Source of the DNA: Treponema primitia ZAS-2
GTDB lineage: Bacteria > Spirochaetota > Spirochaetia > Treponematales > Breznakiellaceae
Direction: 5' to 3'
DNA: 64,000 bases
NCBI RefSeq assembly: GCF_000214375.1
Contig: NC_015578.1
Location: 3,782,001 to 3,846,000, forward strand
The translations under genes and the position numbers were made by a program. Shown piece after piece: positions 45,774-53,859 of the stretch (its first letter is position 1; every line of letters begins with the position of its first letter). The notes beneath the pieces are model-generated. The model did not search any database and had not been told where the DNA came from. It worked only from the letters and a program-made list of their open reading frames with translations.

Positions 45774-45991
45774 TGACGGTATTACAAAAAGCGGTACTGC
45801 TTTTTATCCGGTTCTATCAGCAGGCTATAACCCCCCATTTCCCTTCCAGTTGCCGGTATGTGCCGACCTGTTCCGCCTATACCTATGACGCGGTGCGGAA
45901 ATACGGCGCCATCCGGGGAGTTGCCCTGGGAATTAGGCGGATCCTGCGCTGCCATCCTTTTCATCCCGGGGGTTACGATCCGGTACCTTAG
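45773..45991 (+). CDS. yidD: Membrane protein insertion efficiency factor
   Basis: This 72-residue protein shows all YidD hallmarks: a short amphipathic N-terminus ([39 protein letters not shown]) with the conserved cysteines, followed by [18 protein letters not shown], the C-terminal motif of the family. It supports insertion of inner-membrane proteins by YidC in an as yet loosely defined way. Its ATG shares an A with the rnpA stop codon (TAATG), so the two genes are translationally coupled. The yidC gene follows after 39 bp. Confidence 0.95.
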   Translation: MTVLQKAVLLFIRFYQQAITPHFPSSCRYVPTCSAYTYDAVRKYGAIRGVALGIRRILRCHPFHPGGYDPVP

Positions 45992-46030
45992 CGATGGGGA
46001 AAGCAGATAGACTTTCCTCTTGGAGTTTAC

Positions 46031-47833
46031 ATGGACAAAAGAACCTTATTAGCGGTAGCGCTTTCAATCGTGGTGATTTCGGCGTTTTATCTTATCCAGG
46101 GCACATTTTTTCCGCCCAAGCCAAAGACTGCCACTGAAACGGTGGCAGAACAGCCCGGCGGGCAGCAAGTTATAAGCGAAAGCCCGATACAGGCGGATCC
46201 CGTACTGATCCAGCAAGCTGCCCCGGATTTTCAAGAAACCGGCATTGAAGCCGGCCCTGCTTCGGAACAACGGATAACTATCAATACCGGGCTTGCTACA
46301 GTGGTGCTCAGCAATGCCGGTGGGGATGTGGTTTCCTATAAGCTCAATGAACACAATGACCGGGAGGATTTCGTGGAAATGGTCCTCCCCGGAACAAAGG
46401 AATCCCATGCCTTTACGGTGGCCTTGGGGGGGATTAACGCCCAGCCCTTAAGCTCCTTTTTCAATGTTACCCGGGTTTCTAATTATATAGTCGAATTCTA
46501 CCGTGACTTTGCGGTGAGCGATGGCGGACAGGTCCGGCTGACAAAGCGCTTTGACTTCAGGCCCGATGAATATATGTTTGAACTGACGGTCACCCTGGAT
46601 GGCGGCAGAACCCTGTCTTCCTTAAATTTTTCCGCAGGAAACGGATCTGCCGCCTATACCCTGGGGTCGGCGCCCCAATTCGGGCCCCGGTTTGAAAAAC
46701 TGGATCAGCGCTATGAATACCGGCGCTACTATACCTTTACGGATGGCAAATTCAAAACCATAAAGGTAAATAACAATAACCCCTCGCTTATTAATCCCGG
46801 ATTTGCCTGGGGCGCCGTGGCGGGAAAGTACTTTGCCCTCATTGCCATGCCCCTGACAAATCAGGTTGAGATGGCCTTTTCCACCCGTTCCGAACCGGGT
46901 ATCCCCGACAGTTCCCGGCTGTACCTGATCCGGCCTGCGGTTCAGAACGGTTCTCGTGTTTCGGATGTGTACCGGTTCTACCTGGGGCCTAAAAGCCAGA
47001 ACGCCCTGGGGGTCTATGATACAGCGGCCAACAGCTTTAAGCTGCGGGATACCCAGCTTATCAAAGTCGCCAATACCAGCGGTTTCCTGGGACCCCTGGA
47101 ATCATTACTCAAATGGCTGCTCATGCTTTTCTACCGGATTATCCCAAATTATGGGGCGGCGATTATCCTCCTCACTATCCTGGTTAAGGCGATCATGTTC
47201 CCCCTGACCAAAAAAGGCTCTGAATCGACCCTGCGGATGCAGTCCCTTTCCCCGAAGATCAAGGAAATCCAGGACAAATACAAGGATAATCCCCAGAAGA
47301 TGAATGCTGAGATGGGGGAGCTCTACAAAAAAGAAGGTTACAACCCCCTGTCGGGATGCCTGCCCATGATTATCCAGCTTCCGATTTTCTTTGCCATGTA
47401 CAATCTCTTTAATACCCATTTTGATCTCCGGGGTGCCATGTTCATTCCCGGGTGGATACCGGATCTTTCCTTGCCCGAATCGATCTGGACTATGCCCTTC
47501 AAAGTACCCCTACTGGGCTGGAGCAATCTCCGGGTTTTGCCTTTCCTCTATGTCGGGTCCCAGCTGCTCTACGGGAAGGTGACCCAGACCCCGGATCAGC
47601 AGGGTAATGCCCAGATGAAGATGATGCTCTATGTTATGCCCATCATGTTCTTCTTCATCCTCTACGATGTGCCTTCGGGACTATTGCTGTACTGGATCAT
47701 GTCCAATGTGCTGACCATGGTTCAGCAGTTGACGATCAACAAATATCTGGCAAAAAAGAAAAGCGAAGCGGCGGCGGCAAACCCAACACCGATTATTGCC
47801 CCCCATCCTAAGAAAAAAAAGAAGAGAGGCTAA
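46031..47833 (+). CDS. yidC: Membrane protein insertase YidC
   Basis: The 600-residue insertase has an N-terminal transmembrane helix (residues 5-25), a large periplasmic P1 beta-domain to about residue 350, and a five-helix C-terminal core. The core contains FYRIIPNYGAAIILLTILVKAIMFPLTKKG, the segment KYKDNPQKMNAEMGELYKKEGYNPLSGCLPMIIQLPIFFAMYNLF, and SGLLLYWIMSNVLTMVQQ. The hydrophilic groove arginine/lysine near the start of the core is retained. The C-terminus ends in a basic tail (HPKKKKKRG) that could contact ribosomes. The long P1 domain marks the diderm form of the family. The jag gene follows by about 60 bp. Confidence 0.96.
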   Translation: MDKRTLLAVALSIVVISAFYLIQGTFFPPKPKTATETVAEQPGGQQVISESPIQADPVLIQQAAPDFQETGIEAGPASEQRITINTGLATVVLSNAGGDVVSYKLNEHNDREDFVEMVLPGTKESHAFTVALGGINAQPLSSFFNVTRVSNYIVEFYRDFAVSDGGQVRLTKRFDFRPDEYMFELTVTLDGGRTLSSLNFSAGNGSAAYTLGSAPQFGPRFEKLDQRYEYRRYYTFTDGKFKTIKVNNNNPSLINPGFAWGAVAGKYFALIAMPLTNQVEMAFSTRSEPGIPDSSRLYLIRPAVQNGSRVSDVYRFYLGPKSQNALGVYDTAANSFKLRDTQLIKVANTSGFLGPLESLLKWLLMLFYRIIPNYGAAIILLTILVKAIMFPLTKKGSESTLRMQSLSPKIKEIQDKYKDNPQKMNAEMGELYKKEGYNPLSGCLPMIIQLPIFFAMYNLFNTHFDLRGAMFIPGWIPDLSLPESIWTMPFKVPLLGWSNLRVLPFLYVGSQLLYGKVTQTPDQQGNAQMKMMLYVMPIMFFFILYDVPSGLLLYWIMSNVLTMVQQLTINKYLAKKKSEAAAANPTPIIAPHPKKKKKRG

Positions 47834-47893
47834 TCAGCCGGGGCGGCCATGGGAGTCGCATTATTGTGCAATTTCAATCGCGAGGAGCGCGTT

Positions 47894-48634
47894 ATGGTAT
47901 ATGAATTTGAAGGCCGTACCGAAAAAGAAGCTATTGACCGGGCGGCGGAAGAACTGGGACTTGAAAAGGACGGCTTTGATGTCGAAATCCTTGAAACTCA
48001 GCGTTCAGGACTGTTTAAGAAAGGGTATGTAAAAATCCAGGTCCATACGGACAAACCGGTATCTCTGACTCACAAAGTTCATGATAATGAAGATGATGAG
48101 CAGAGTCCCAGGACAAAACCGGAGAGCAGCCAATTCAGCCCGGCAGCGGTATTCGGGGATCCGGAATCACAGAATGAATTTGAACAGAAACTGATCGATT
48201 TTGTCGTGGGCCTTATTGAACGGATGGGCTATGACGGGAAAGTATCGGTGCTGTTCCGGGAAGAACGGAAGATAGGTCTTAAGATCGATTCCGAATATTC
48301 TTCTATCCTGATTGGGAAAAAAGGTAAAAACCTGGACGCCCTTCAGTTACTGGCCAATATCTACGCCGGAAGGCAGGGCCGGGAGGATATGCGGGTCATC
48401 CTGGACAGCGAAAACTACCGGATCCGCCGGGAAGAGTCACTAGTTCGCCTGGCCTATACGGTGGCCGACCGGGTCCGGGAAAACCGGGGCTCTATTCTGC
48501 TGGAACCCATGAACCCCTTTGACCGCCGGCTGATCCACACTACCCTGAACGACATCGCGGATGTGGAAACCAAAAGCGAAGGCGAAGGGCTTTACAAGCA
48601 GGTCCGGGTCTATTATCGGGGCGGTATGCGCTAA
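47894..48634 (+). CDS. jag: RNA-binding protein Jag/KhpB
   Basis: Start at 47894 (MVYEFEGRTEKEAID) is supported by GAGGAGCGC upstream and by the conserved Jag N-terminus; an in-frame upstream start has no support. The 246-residue protein has an N-terminal Jag domain (EFEGRTEKEAIDRAAEELGL), an acidic linker, a KH domain (IGLKIDSEYSSILIGKKGKNLDALQLLANIYA) and an R3H domain (ENYRIRREESLVRLAYTVADRVRENRGSILLEPMNPFDRRLIHTTL). It binds RNA, probably with KhpA, and is usually encoded after yidC. A large palindrome starts one base after its stop codon. Confidence 0.94.
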   Translation: MVYEFEGRTEKEAIDRAAEELGLEKDGFDVEILETQRSGLFKKGYVKIQVHTDKPVSLTHKVHDNEDDEQSPRTKPESSQFSPAAVFGDPESQNEFEQKLIDFVVGLIERMGYDGKVSVLFREERKIGLKIDSEYSSILIGKKGKNLDALQLLANIYAGRQGREDMRVILDSENYRIRREESLVRLAYTVADRVRENRGSILLEPMNPFDRRLIHTTLNDIADVETKSEGEGLYKQVRVYYRGGMR

Positions 48635-48768
48635 CAGAAAAGAATATGCCCGGGAAGCTTTATTTGGGGTCCTGGCGGTGGAAATAAATATGGGGCCCCC
48701 CTGGGGGTCCCCCCATATTTATTTCCACCGCCACCCCTTATAACATTATTGGGGCATATTCTTTTCTG
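48635..48768. repeat. 134-bp nested palindrome after jag (possible MITE or long RNA hairpin)
   Basis: Outer arms of 17 bp are perfect inverted copies: CAGAAAAGAATATGCCC (48635-48651) and its complement at 48752-48768. Inner arms of 23 bp (48673-48695 and 48711-48733) are also perfect and run from TGGCGGTGGAAATAAATATG. The centre is GC-rich. Short GGGGT/ACCCC pairs lie between the arms. There is no U-run after the structure, so it is not an ordinary terminator. Fixed inverted ends and compact size resemble a miniature inverted-repeat element, though no target duplication is obvious. Confidence 0.85.
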
Positions 48769-48808
48769 CCTGGAACATCAGTCCTGTAAACCAGGTGGTG
48801 AAATTTTT

Positions 48809-50380
48809 ATGAGCATTGCCGATGATGTTTTGAAAGCCCGGGCGGATATTGCTGGGCTTTCGGTTTTTTCTGCTATTAAGAAAACTCCCCTTGTCCGGGC
48901 TTTTGAACGGCTGCTGGAAGAAGTAAGCCGACAGAGCTTGGGGCAACTCGATGAAGGCCCCGGCCTTACCAGAGAGAGGCAGCCCAGGAACAAGGCCCCT
49001 ATCCGGCTTATCCGAAGCTGGACCGCCTTTACTGAAGCCCTGATTCAACTACCTGTAACGAAGTCCCCCGCGCTACTTGCAACGAAGTTTCCCGCGCAGA
49101 GCGGCGCCCCCTCATTTTATTCCCAGATAGCATTCCTGGCCCTTACGGATGATAATCCCTTTACACGCTTGGCTGAACATGGCGCCGGGTCTGAAGGGCA
49201 GCGACCGGATTCACAAGCTGAAGCTTCACCGAAGTCGGCACCTATACCGGCGGCCCTGCGGTCCCTGGCGAAGAACGACCTGGCGCGGCTGGGGCGGCTC
49301 GCGGCCTTTGACATACCCAGCTTGGGCGCCTACATAGGCGCCATACTCAGGAAAGCGGGGCTGGATGACAGCGCCACCGCCCTGGAGGAAGAGGCCCGGA
49401 TTATCGGCGCCCAGGGGGACAAAACCCAGGGCGCCCTGTTTCCGGTTGATACGTCTTGGGATAGGGCATTGCCGGATCTGGAAAAATACCTGGAGGCCCA
49501 AGGCGCCGGGGAACTTGGCCTGTACAGTGCGTTTTTCTGGGCCGGGACCCGCAGCGGCACTTCCCGTGAAGCTCCCCGTGGCGCAAAATGCCTGCGCGGG
49601 GAACTTCGTTGCAAGTTACGCCCGGTGACACATCCGGACCCTATACGGCTTTCCCAGCTTTCCGGCTATGAAGATCAGCGTTCCATCGTGATTGCCAATA
49701 CCCTCCGCTTCCTGGAGGGGAAGGCCGCCAACAACCTGCTCCTCTATGGGGACCGGGGAACGGGAAAATCCGCCACCGTAAAGGCGGTCTGTAACGAATA
49801 CGCCTCCCGGAGGCTGCGGCTCCTGGAACTTCGCAAGGGGGACCTGACGGATCTGCCGGCTATACTGGACCTGCTCTCCACCCGTTTCCTGCGCTTCATT
49901 GTGTTTATTGATGATCTGTCCTTTGAAAGCACCGGGGATGCCTTTACCACCCTCAAGGCCCTTCTGGAAGGGGGTGTGGAAGCCCGGCCGGATAATGTGG
50001 TGGTCTACGCCACCAGTAACCGGCGGCACCTGGTGAAGGAACACATGGCAGACCGGCCTACTACCGCTATGGCCGCAGAGGCTGTGTCTACCGGAGATGT
50101 CCGGGCCTTTGACAGTATGCAGGAACAGTTCTCCCTAGCAGACCGTTTCGGGGTTACCGTGGTTTACACAGCCCCAAGCCAGGATGAGTACCTCAATATC
50201 GCCTGTTTCATAGCAGAGCAACGGGGTATTCTGAGCCCCTCAGGCGGGGAAGAAGCCAGGCAGCGCTTTCGGGAGGACGCCCTTCGCTGGGAACGGTGGT
50301 TCAATGGCCGCTCCCCCCGGACTGCGGTACAGTTTGTTGACTGGGCAGCGGCAGGCGGTGGATTTCCCTGGGAAATTTAA
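48809..50380 (+). CDS. DUF815-family AAA-type ATPase
   Basis: Start at 48809 follows AGGTGGTG with good spacing; the longer frame begins inside the palindrome. The 523-residue protein has an alpha-helical N-terminal half of unknown role. A DUF815 ATPase follows: SGYEDQRSIVIANTLRFLEGKAANNLLLYGDRGTGKSATVKAVCNEY (Walker A GDRGTGKSA), FIVFIDDLSFE (Walker B) and VVVYATSNRRHLVKEHMADR (sensor 1), ending with an Arg-rich lid. Function of the family is unknown. Two tandem 24-bp repeats (read LPVTKSPA and LLATKFPA) are inserted at about residues 81-97. One more, in another frame (RGELRCKL), lies at about 263-269 beside a possible inverted decayed copy. It is the gene with most copies of the element. 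Confidence 0.85.
   Translation: MSIADDVLKARADIAGLSVFSAIKKTPLVRAFERLLEEVSRQSLGQLDEGPGLTRERQPRNKAPIRLIRSWTAFTEALIQLPVTKSPALLATKFPAQSGAPSFYSQIAFLALTDDNPFTRLAEHGAGSEGQRPDSQAEASPKSAPIPAALRSLAKNDLARLGRLAAFDIPSLGAYIGAILRKAGLDDSATALEEEARIIGAQGDKTQGALFPVDTSWDRALPDLEKYLEAQGAGELGLYSAFFWAGTRSGTSREAPRGAKCLRGELRCKLRPVTHPDPIRLSQLSGYEDQRSIVIANTLRFLEGKAANNLLLYGDRGTGKSATVKAVCNEYASRRLRLLELRKGDLTDLPAILDLLSTRFLRFIVFIDDLSFESTGDAFTTLKALLEGGVEARPDNVVVYATSNRRHLVKEHMADRPTTAMAAEAVSTGDVRAFDSMQEQFSLADRFGVTVVYTAPSQDEYLNIACFIAEQRGILSPSGGEEARQRFREDALRWERWFNGRSPRTAVQFVDWAAAGGGFPWEI
49050..49097 (-). repeat. Two tandem 24-bp dispersed coding repeats in the DUF815 gene
   Basis: Units at 49050-49073 and 49074-49097, in reverse orientation relative to the gene. 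The second is an almost exact consensus; the first has lost a few bases of identity (TACCTGTAACGAAGTCCCCC). They are read as VTKSPALL and ATKFPAxx, a frame not used in any other gene of the window. Confidence 0.92.
49594..49617 (+). repeat. 24-bp dispersed coding repeat, single copy in the DUF815 gene (second site)
   Basis: GCGC plus GGGGAACTTCGTTGCAAGTT, preceded by T and followed by ACGC. It is read as RGELRCKL. In this frame the consensus end AAGTAG would create a TAG stop; here the copy ends AAGTTA, which keeps the gene open. A weak inverted match (49558-49582, ACTTCCCGTGAAGCTCCCC) lies just before it. Confidence 0.9.
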
Positions 50381-50474
50381 AAAGGCCGCCCACCGGCAAA
50401 AGCCAGCCTGGCAGCCTTGCCTACCCATAATGGACAGGCTATATATAAAACGTCCCTTAGGAGGACGCATCAGC

Positions 50475-50508
50475 ACGGACGCAAAATTTTGGCGTCCGTA
50501 GTATTTTT
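50475..50508 (+). terminator. Intrinsic terminator after the DUF815 gene
   Basis: ACGGACGC (50475-50482) pairs with GCGTCCGT (50492-50499) around AAAATTTTG, followed by AGTATTTTTA. A second hairpin, CGTCCCTTAGGAGGACG (50452-50468), lies just before. The remaining sequence up to 50611 is AT-rich and may carry the promoter of the next gene (TTGACG at about 50573). Confidence 0.75.
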
Positions 50509-50611
50509 ATAAATATAATGTGGATTCCTTTCAATCGAAAGGGGGTTTTACTAATGTTTTTATAAAAGACTGTTGACGTAACACCATGTTTTCATACAAA
50601 ATACAATAACT

Positions 50612-50950
50612 ATGTCTGATAAAAGAAGAAGCGCTCGATACCCAACCCTCGCCAGAGCTCTTATTGCGAATGTATCTGACGGTGAGGCGCTGCTCAAGGA
50701 TCTCAGTATTACCGGGTGTTGTATCGAATATACCATGTTCGTAGATATAAAACCCGATACTCCCTATAAGCTCCAGATCCTTCCCGACTCCACCGCAGGA
50801 ATTGACCCCTTTGACCTTCAGGTAGAAAGCCGGTGGATCCGTACCGGGGGCTATTCTTGCGAAATCGGGCTTGCCATAACCGCTTCTCCCAAGGGGCGGG
50901 ATTTTCAGCGCTACGTCGATTACCTTGCCTGGCGTTCAAGCTCCGTCTGA
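50612..50950 (+). CDS. PilZ-domain protein, probable c-di-GMP effector
   Basis: A 112-residue single-domain PilZ protein. The two nucleotide-binding motifs are visible: RRSARYP (RxxxR type) at residues 5-11 and DLSITGCC (DxSxxG) at about 30-37, followed by a beta-barrel with FDLQVESRWIRTGGYSCEIGLAI. It should bind cyclic di-GMP and transmit the signal by protein contact, perhaps to motility or surface processes. No ribosome-binding site is evident at the ATG. The downstream methyltransferase gene starts 26 bp before its stop in another frame. Confidence 0.85.
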   Translation: MSDKRRSARYPTLARALIANVSDGEALLKDLSITGCCIEYTMFVDIKPDTPYKLQILPDSTAGIDPFDLQVESRWIRTGGYSCEIGLAITASPKGRDFQRYVDYLAWRSSSV

Positions 50951-51911
50951 GCCGGTTTTTCCTGCGGTAAAACCTCTTCCTGGTTGTATTTTTCAGGTTA
51001 TTCCGGAATTTGAGGACCATTTAGAGCAGGAACTGGGGACCTGGGACGCCTCCTGGGGACCTTTTTACTGGGTGCAAAACCCGCCGGAACAAGTTTTCTG
51101 GTTCCAAAACAGATGGCTAAACCCTTTTCGTCTTGAATTTGACTCTATTTCCCAGGCAGCCTCGGCGCTCCGCTCTATGCAGCGTAATTGGGCGCCCTCC
51201 CTTTTCACCCAATACCGCCGGGGCACCCTGATTGGAACAAAACTGCCCCCCCTAACGATAAAAAACCGACCCTTCCCCTGGCAACTGCCGGACTCGCCCA
51301 TGGGAAACTGGACCCTCCTGGACGCCCATACCCTGATAGGCTCCGCTACCTGTTCCAGCCCCTTCCCCGGGGGGCTTATCGAATTTGAGGAGGATAAGCT
51401 GGGGCCGCCCAGCCGGGCCTACCTGAAGCTTTGGGAAGCCTTGGTACGCTGCGGCCATCTGCCGACTTCGGGAGAGCGCTGCCTGGATGCCGGTGCAAGC
51501 CCCGGGGGCTGGACCTGGGCCCTGGCAAAGCTGGGAGCTACGGTCCTGGCGGTAGACCGCGCCCCCTTGGAAGACCGCGTCATGGAGATGCCCGGAGTCA
51601 GCTTTATGCGCCACGATGCCTTTACCCTGAACCCCGAAGAAATAGGCCCCGTAGACTGGCTGTTTTGCGATGTGATCTGCTACCCCAAACGCCTCTACGA
51701 GTGGATAGAAAAGTGGCTGGCCTCGGGGCTCTGCAAAAACTACATCTGCACCATAAAATGCCAGGGCAAAGCCGGTTCAGGCAACGAGCCGGAGGATGAT
51801 GCCGCTTATTTTGAGGTAAGCCGCCAGTTTGCCGCAATACCCGGCAGCAGGGTACTGCATTTATGCCACAACAAGCATGAATTAACCTGGATAAAATGTA
51901 ATAATTTATAG
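50925..51911 (+). CDS. FtsJ/RlmM-like SAM-dependent RNA 2'-O-methyltransferase
   Basis: This 328-residue protein has a long N-terminal region and a C-terminal Rossmann methyltransferase. The SAM motif is ERCLDAGASPGGWTWALAKLGATVLAVDRAPL (residues about 183-214). DWLFCDVICYPKRLYEWIEKWL and NYICTIKCQGKAG follow and fit the K-D-K-E catalytic set of FtsJ-type ribose methyltransferases. Domain order resembles RlmM, which modifies 23S rRNA. The start codon appears to be TTG, inside the PilZ gene; a later start would shorten the N-terminal region only. The next gene, also an RNA methyltransferase, is 39 bp downstream. Confidence 0.8.
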   Translation: MPGVQAPSEPVFPAVKPLPGCIFQVIPEFEDHLEQELGTWDASWGPFYWVQNPPEQVFWFQNRWLNPFRLEFDSISQAASALRSMQRNWAPSLFTQYRRGTLIGTKLPPLTIKNRPFPWQLPDSPMGNWTLLDAHTLIGSATCSSPFPGGLIEFEEDKLGPPSRAYLKLWEALVRCGHLPTSGERCLDAGASPGGWTWALAKLGATVLAVDRAPLEDRVMEMPGVSFMRHDAFTLNPEEIGPVDWLFCDVICYPKRLYEWIEKWLASGLCKNYICTIKCQGKAGSGNEPEDDAAYFEVSRQFAAIPGSRVLHLCHNKHELTWIKCNNL

Positions 51912-51950
51912 ACGACATTTTTACAAAATGTGTTATAGTGTTAGGTATAA

Positions 51951-53174
51951 ATGGAAACAATAGTTGCTCTTTGCGGCCTTGGAGTAGAAAGGGTTATTTC
52001 AAATGAAATACGAAAACTGACCCCCGGTACTTCCAACGAAGCTTCCCCTGGCGAAACAGGGAAATATCGAATTTTGGAGGCCGGGTTCGGAAGGGTCCGC
52101 TTTGAAACGGACATCCCGGGAATTTACCGGGCCCTCATGGCCCTTCGGGCGGCGGATCGTATACTCTTGGAAGCCGCTTCCTTCCCTGCCGAGGATTTTG
52201 ACAGCCTCTTTGAGGGGATAAAGGCGGTTTCCTGGGAAGACTGGATACCCCCGGGCATGGGCCTACGGATTGCCAAGGTCAGGTCCAACCGGTCCAAGCT
52301 ACAGGGAATCACCACCATCCAGGCAATGGTCCATAAGGCAGCGGCTGACCGACTCTGTGAAAAACACGGGCTGACCAGGTTGAATGATGGGGGGCCCCAG
52401 GCGGAAATCCGGGTATACGTGGAAAAGGATCAAGTGTCGGCCCTGCTGGACCTTTCCGGGGACCCCTTGTTCAAACGGGGCTACCGTACCGAAGGAGGCA
52501 TTGCCCCCCTCAGGGAGACTACCGCCGCAGCCATAGTGCTCCTGGCAAACTGGCGCCGGAAATACCCCTTCTACGACCCTTTCTGCGGGTCCGGGGCCAT
52601 CGCCATTGAGGCGGCCATGTACGCCTGGGATATGGCCCCCGGCCTGGGGCGGCGCTTTGCCCTGTCGAGCCTGGTTCAAGCGGATTCCAGGGTGGAGCAG
52701 TCGATACGGGAGGAACTTCTGGGGAAAGTCAACTTTGAACGAACCATCCGTATATATGGAAGCGATATGGACCTCCGGGCAGTTTCCATGGCCAAATCCA
52801 ATGTCCAGCGGGCCTACGATCTGGCCCAGGGAAAAAAGCCCGAAGGGGGAATACGCCGGGAAATCCGGCTTCCCTGGCTCCCGGAGTTCCGCACGATCCC
52901 TATGAAGGCAGCCCGCCCGGCGGAGGATCTCGCTGGGGAACGGGGTTTTATCATCACCAACCCGCCCTACGGAAAACGGCTGGGAGAACCGGCTGAAGCG
53001 GAAGCGCTGTACGGGGAAATGACCTCTCTGATGGAGAGCTTCCCGGGCTGGAAATTGGGGGTAATCACGGATCATCCGGGGTTTGAATCACATTTTGGCA
53101 AAAAGGCCGATTCCTGCCGAAAACTGACCAACGGCGCCCTGGATTCGTATTTTTATGAGTTTGAAGGGCTCTGA
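51951..53174 (+). CDS. THUMP-domain class I RNA methyltransferase (RlmL N-terminal/YpsC type)
   Basis: A 407-residue enzyme with an N-terminal ferredoxin-like/THUMP region (FETDIPGIYRALMALRAADRILLEAA, then AEIRVYVEKDQVSALLDLSGDPLFKRGYRTEGG) and a methyltransferase domain: YPFYDPFCGSGAIAIEAAMYAWDMAPG for SAM binding and FIITNPPYGKRLGE, the NPPY catalytic motif for N2-guanine or N6-adenine methylation. Members methylate rRNA or tRNA guanines. Residues 26-34 (TSNEASPGE) come from a variant 24-bp repeat at 52028-52051, inserted in the N-terminal subdomain. It lies directly after the RlmM-like gene, suggesting a small RNA-modification unit. Confidence 0.88.
   Translation: METIVALCGLGVERVISNEIRKLTPGTSNEASPGETGKYRILEAGFGRVRFETDIPGIYRALMALRAADRILLEAASFPAEDFDSLFEGIKAVSWEDWIPPGMGLRIAKVRSNRSKLQGITTIQAMVHKAAADRLCEKHGLTRLNDGGPQAEIRVYVEKDQVSALLDLSGDPLFKRGYRTEGGIAPLRETTAAAIVLLANWRRKYPFYDPFCGSGAIAIEAAMYAWDMAPGLGRRFALSSLVQADSRVEQSIREELLGKVNFERTIRIYGSDMDLRAVSMAKSNVQRAYDLAQGKKPEGGIRREIRLPWLPEFRTIPMKAARPAEDLAGERGFIITNPPYGKRLGEPAEAEALYGEMTSLMESFPGWKLGVITDHPGFESHFGKKADSCRKLTNGALDSYFYEFEGL
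52028..52051 (-). repeat. 24-bp dispersed coding repeat, variant copy in the THUMP methyltransferase gene
   Basis: TACTTCCAACGAAGCTTCCC plus CTGG on the plus strand, about 19 of 24 identical to the reverse consensus. Shares the CCGGTACTTCC end with the copy in the sirtuin remnant (35571-35594), so the two form a sub-family. Read as TSNEASPG, the same frame as TCNEVPRA. Confidence 0.75.
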
Positions 53175-53196
53175 ACCTTTATAGGGAGCGCGGATC

Positions 53197-53793
53197 ATGT
53201 CAATTGTAGTGGAACATGACAAAAGACGGCTGGAAATCCTGGAAAAAGCCTTGGATGTCTTTATAGACGAAGGATTTGAAAACGCAACGTTCCAAAAAAT
53301 CGCGGACCGCTGCGGCATCACCAGGACTACCTTGTATATATACTTTAAAAATAAAAAGGAAATCTTCAATTACAGCATCAAACACCTCCTTCTGGGGGTG
53401 GAACGGGATCTCCAACGAGTCAGAAAAAACAATGACCTTAACAGCCCTGAAAAAATAATCAAGGTTATTATCCTGATAATTGAACGACTGGAAGAAAACC
53501 GCCGGCTCCTTTCTGTGGTCCTGAATTACCTGCTCTACCTCTCAAAGAGCGATTCCGACCCGGATCAACGGGTACGCCGCAGGACCATACGGCTGCGGCA
53601 TATTCTGGCGAGCATGATGATAGAGGGTATACGAGTCGGAGAAATTAAACCGGTCAATGTCCGCACCATGGACGATCTGCTTTACGGGCTCATTGAAACC
53701 GCCCTTTTCCGCCTGGTGGTCCTGAAACGCAGCGATGTGGGGGAGCTGAAAAAAGCGGTGGAGCAGGCCATAGGCCAGATACGGACCGATTGA
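53197..53793 (+). CDS. TetR/AcrR-family transcriptional regulator
   Basis: A 198-residue regulator with an N-terminal TetR helix-turn-helix: KRRLEILEKALDVFIDEGFENATFQKIADRCGITRTTLYIYFKNKKEIFNYSI (residues 8-60), the pattern being unmistakable. The C-terminal ligand-binding part is helical and basic and gives no clue to the inducer. It begins 22 bp after the methyltransferase gene with AGGGAGCGC as ribosome-binding site, and it ends at a strong terminator. Its target could be its own operon or the neighbouring chemoreceptors, but no operator was recognised. Confidence 0.92.
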   Translation: MSIVVEHDKRRLEILEKALDVFIDEGFENATFQKIADRCGITRTTLYIYFKNKKEIFNYSIKHLLLGVERDLQRVRKNNDLNSPEKIIKVIILIIERLEENRRLLSVVLNYLLYLSKSDSDPDQRVRRRTIRLRHILASMMIEGIRVGEIKPVNVRTMDDLLYGLIETALFRLVVLKRSDVGELKKAVEQAIGQIRTD

Positions 53794-53801
53794 GCGCCAA
53801 T

Positions 53802-53844
53802 CAACCAACCCCGGCCGCAGAGCGGCCGGGGTTGGTTGTTCTTT
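53802..53844 (+). terminator. Strong intrinsic terminator after the TetR gene
   Basis: A perfect 17-bp stem, CAACCAACCCCGGCCGC (53802-53818) with its complement at 53822-53838, has a 3-base loop and is followed by TTCTTT. It ends the RNA methyltransferase-TetR unit. Confidence 0.92.
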
Positions 53845-53859
53845 AGAGGTATTAGACTC

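Noticed and set aside
48749-48808. Upstream TTG start of the DUF815 gene
   Set aside because: It lies within the palindrome and has no ribosome-binding site; ATG 48809 has AGGTGGTG.
49838-49860. GGAACTTCGCAAGGGGG in the DUF815 gene as another repeat copy
   Set aside because: It encodes the conserved ATPase segment LLELRKGDLTDLP and lacks GCGC ends; chance similarity.
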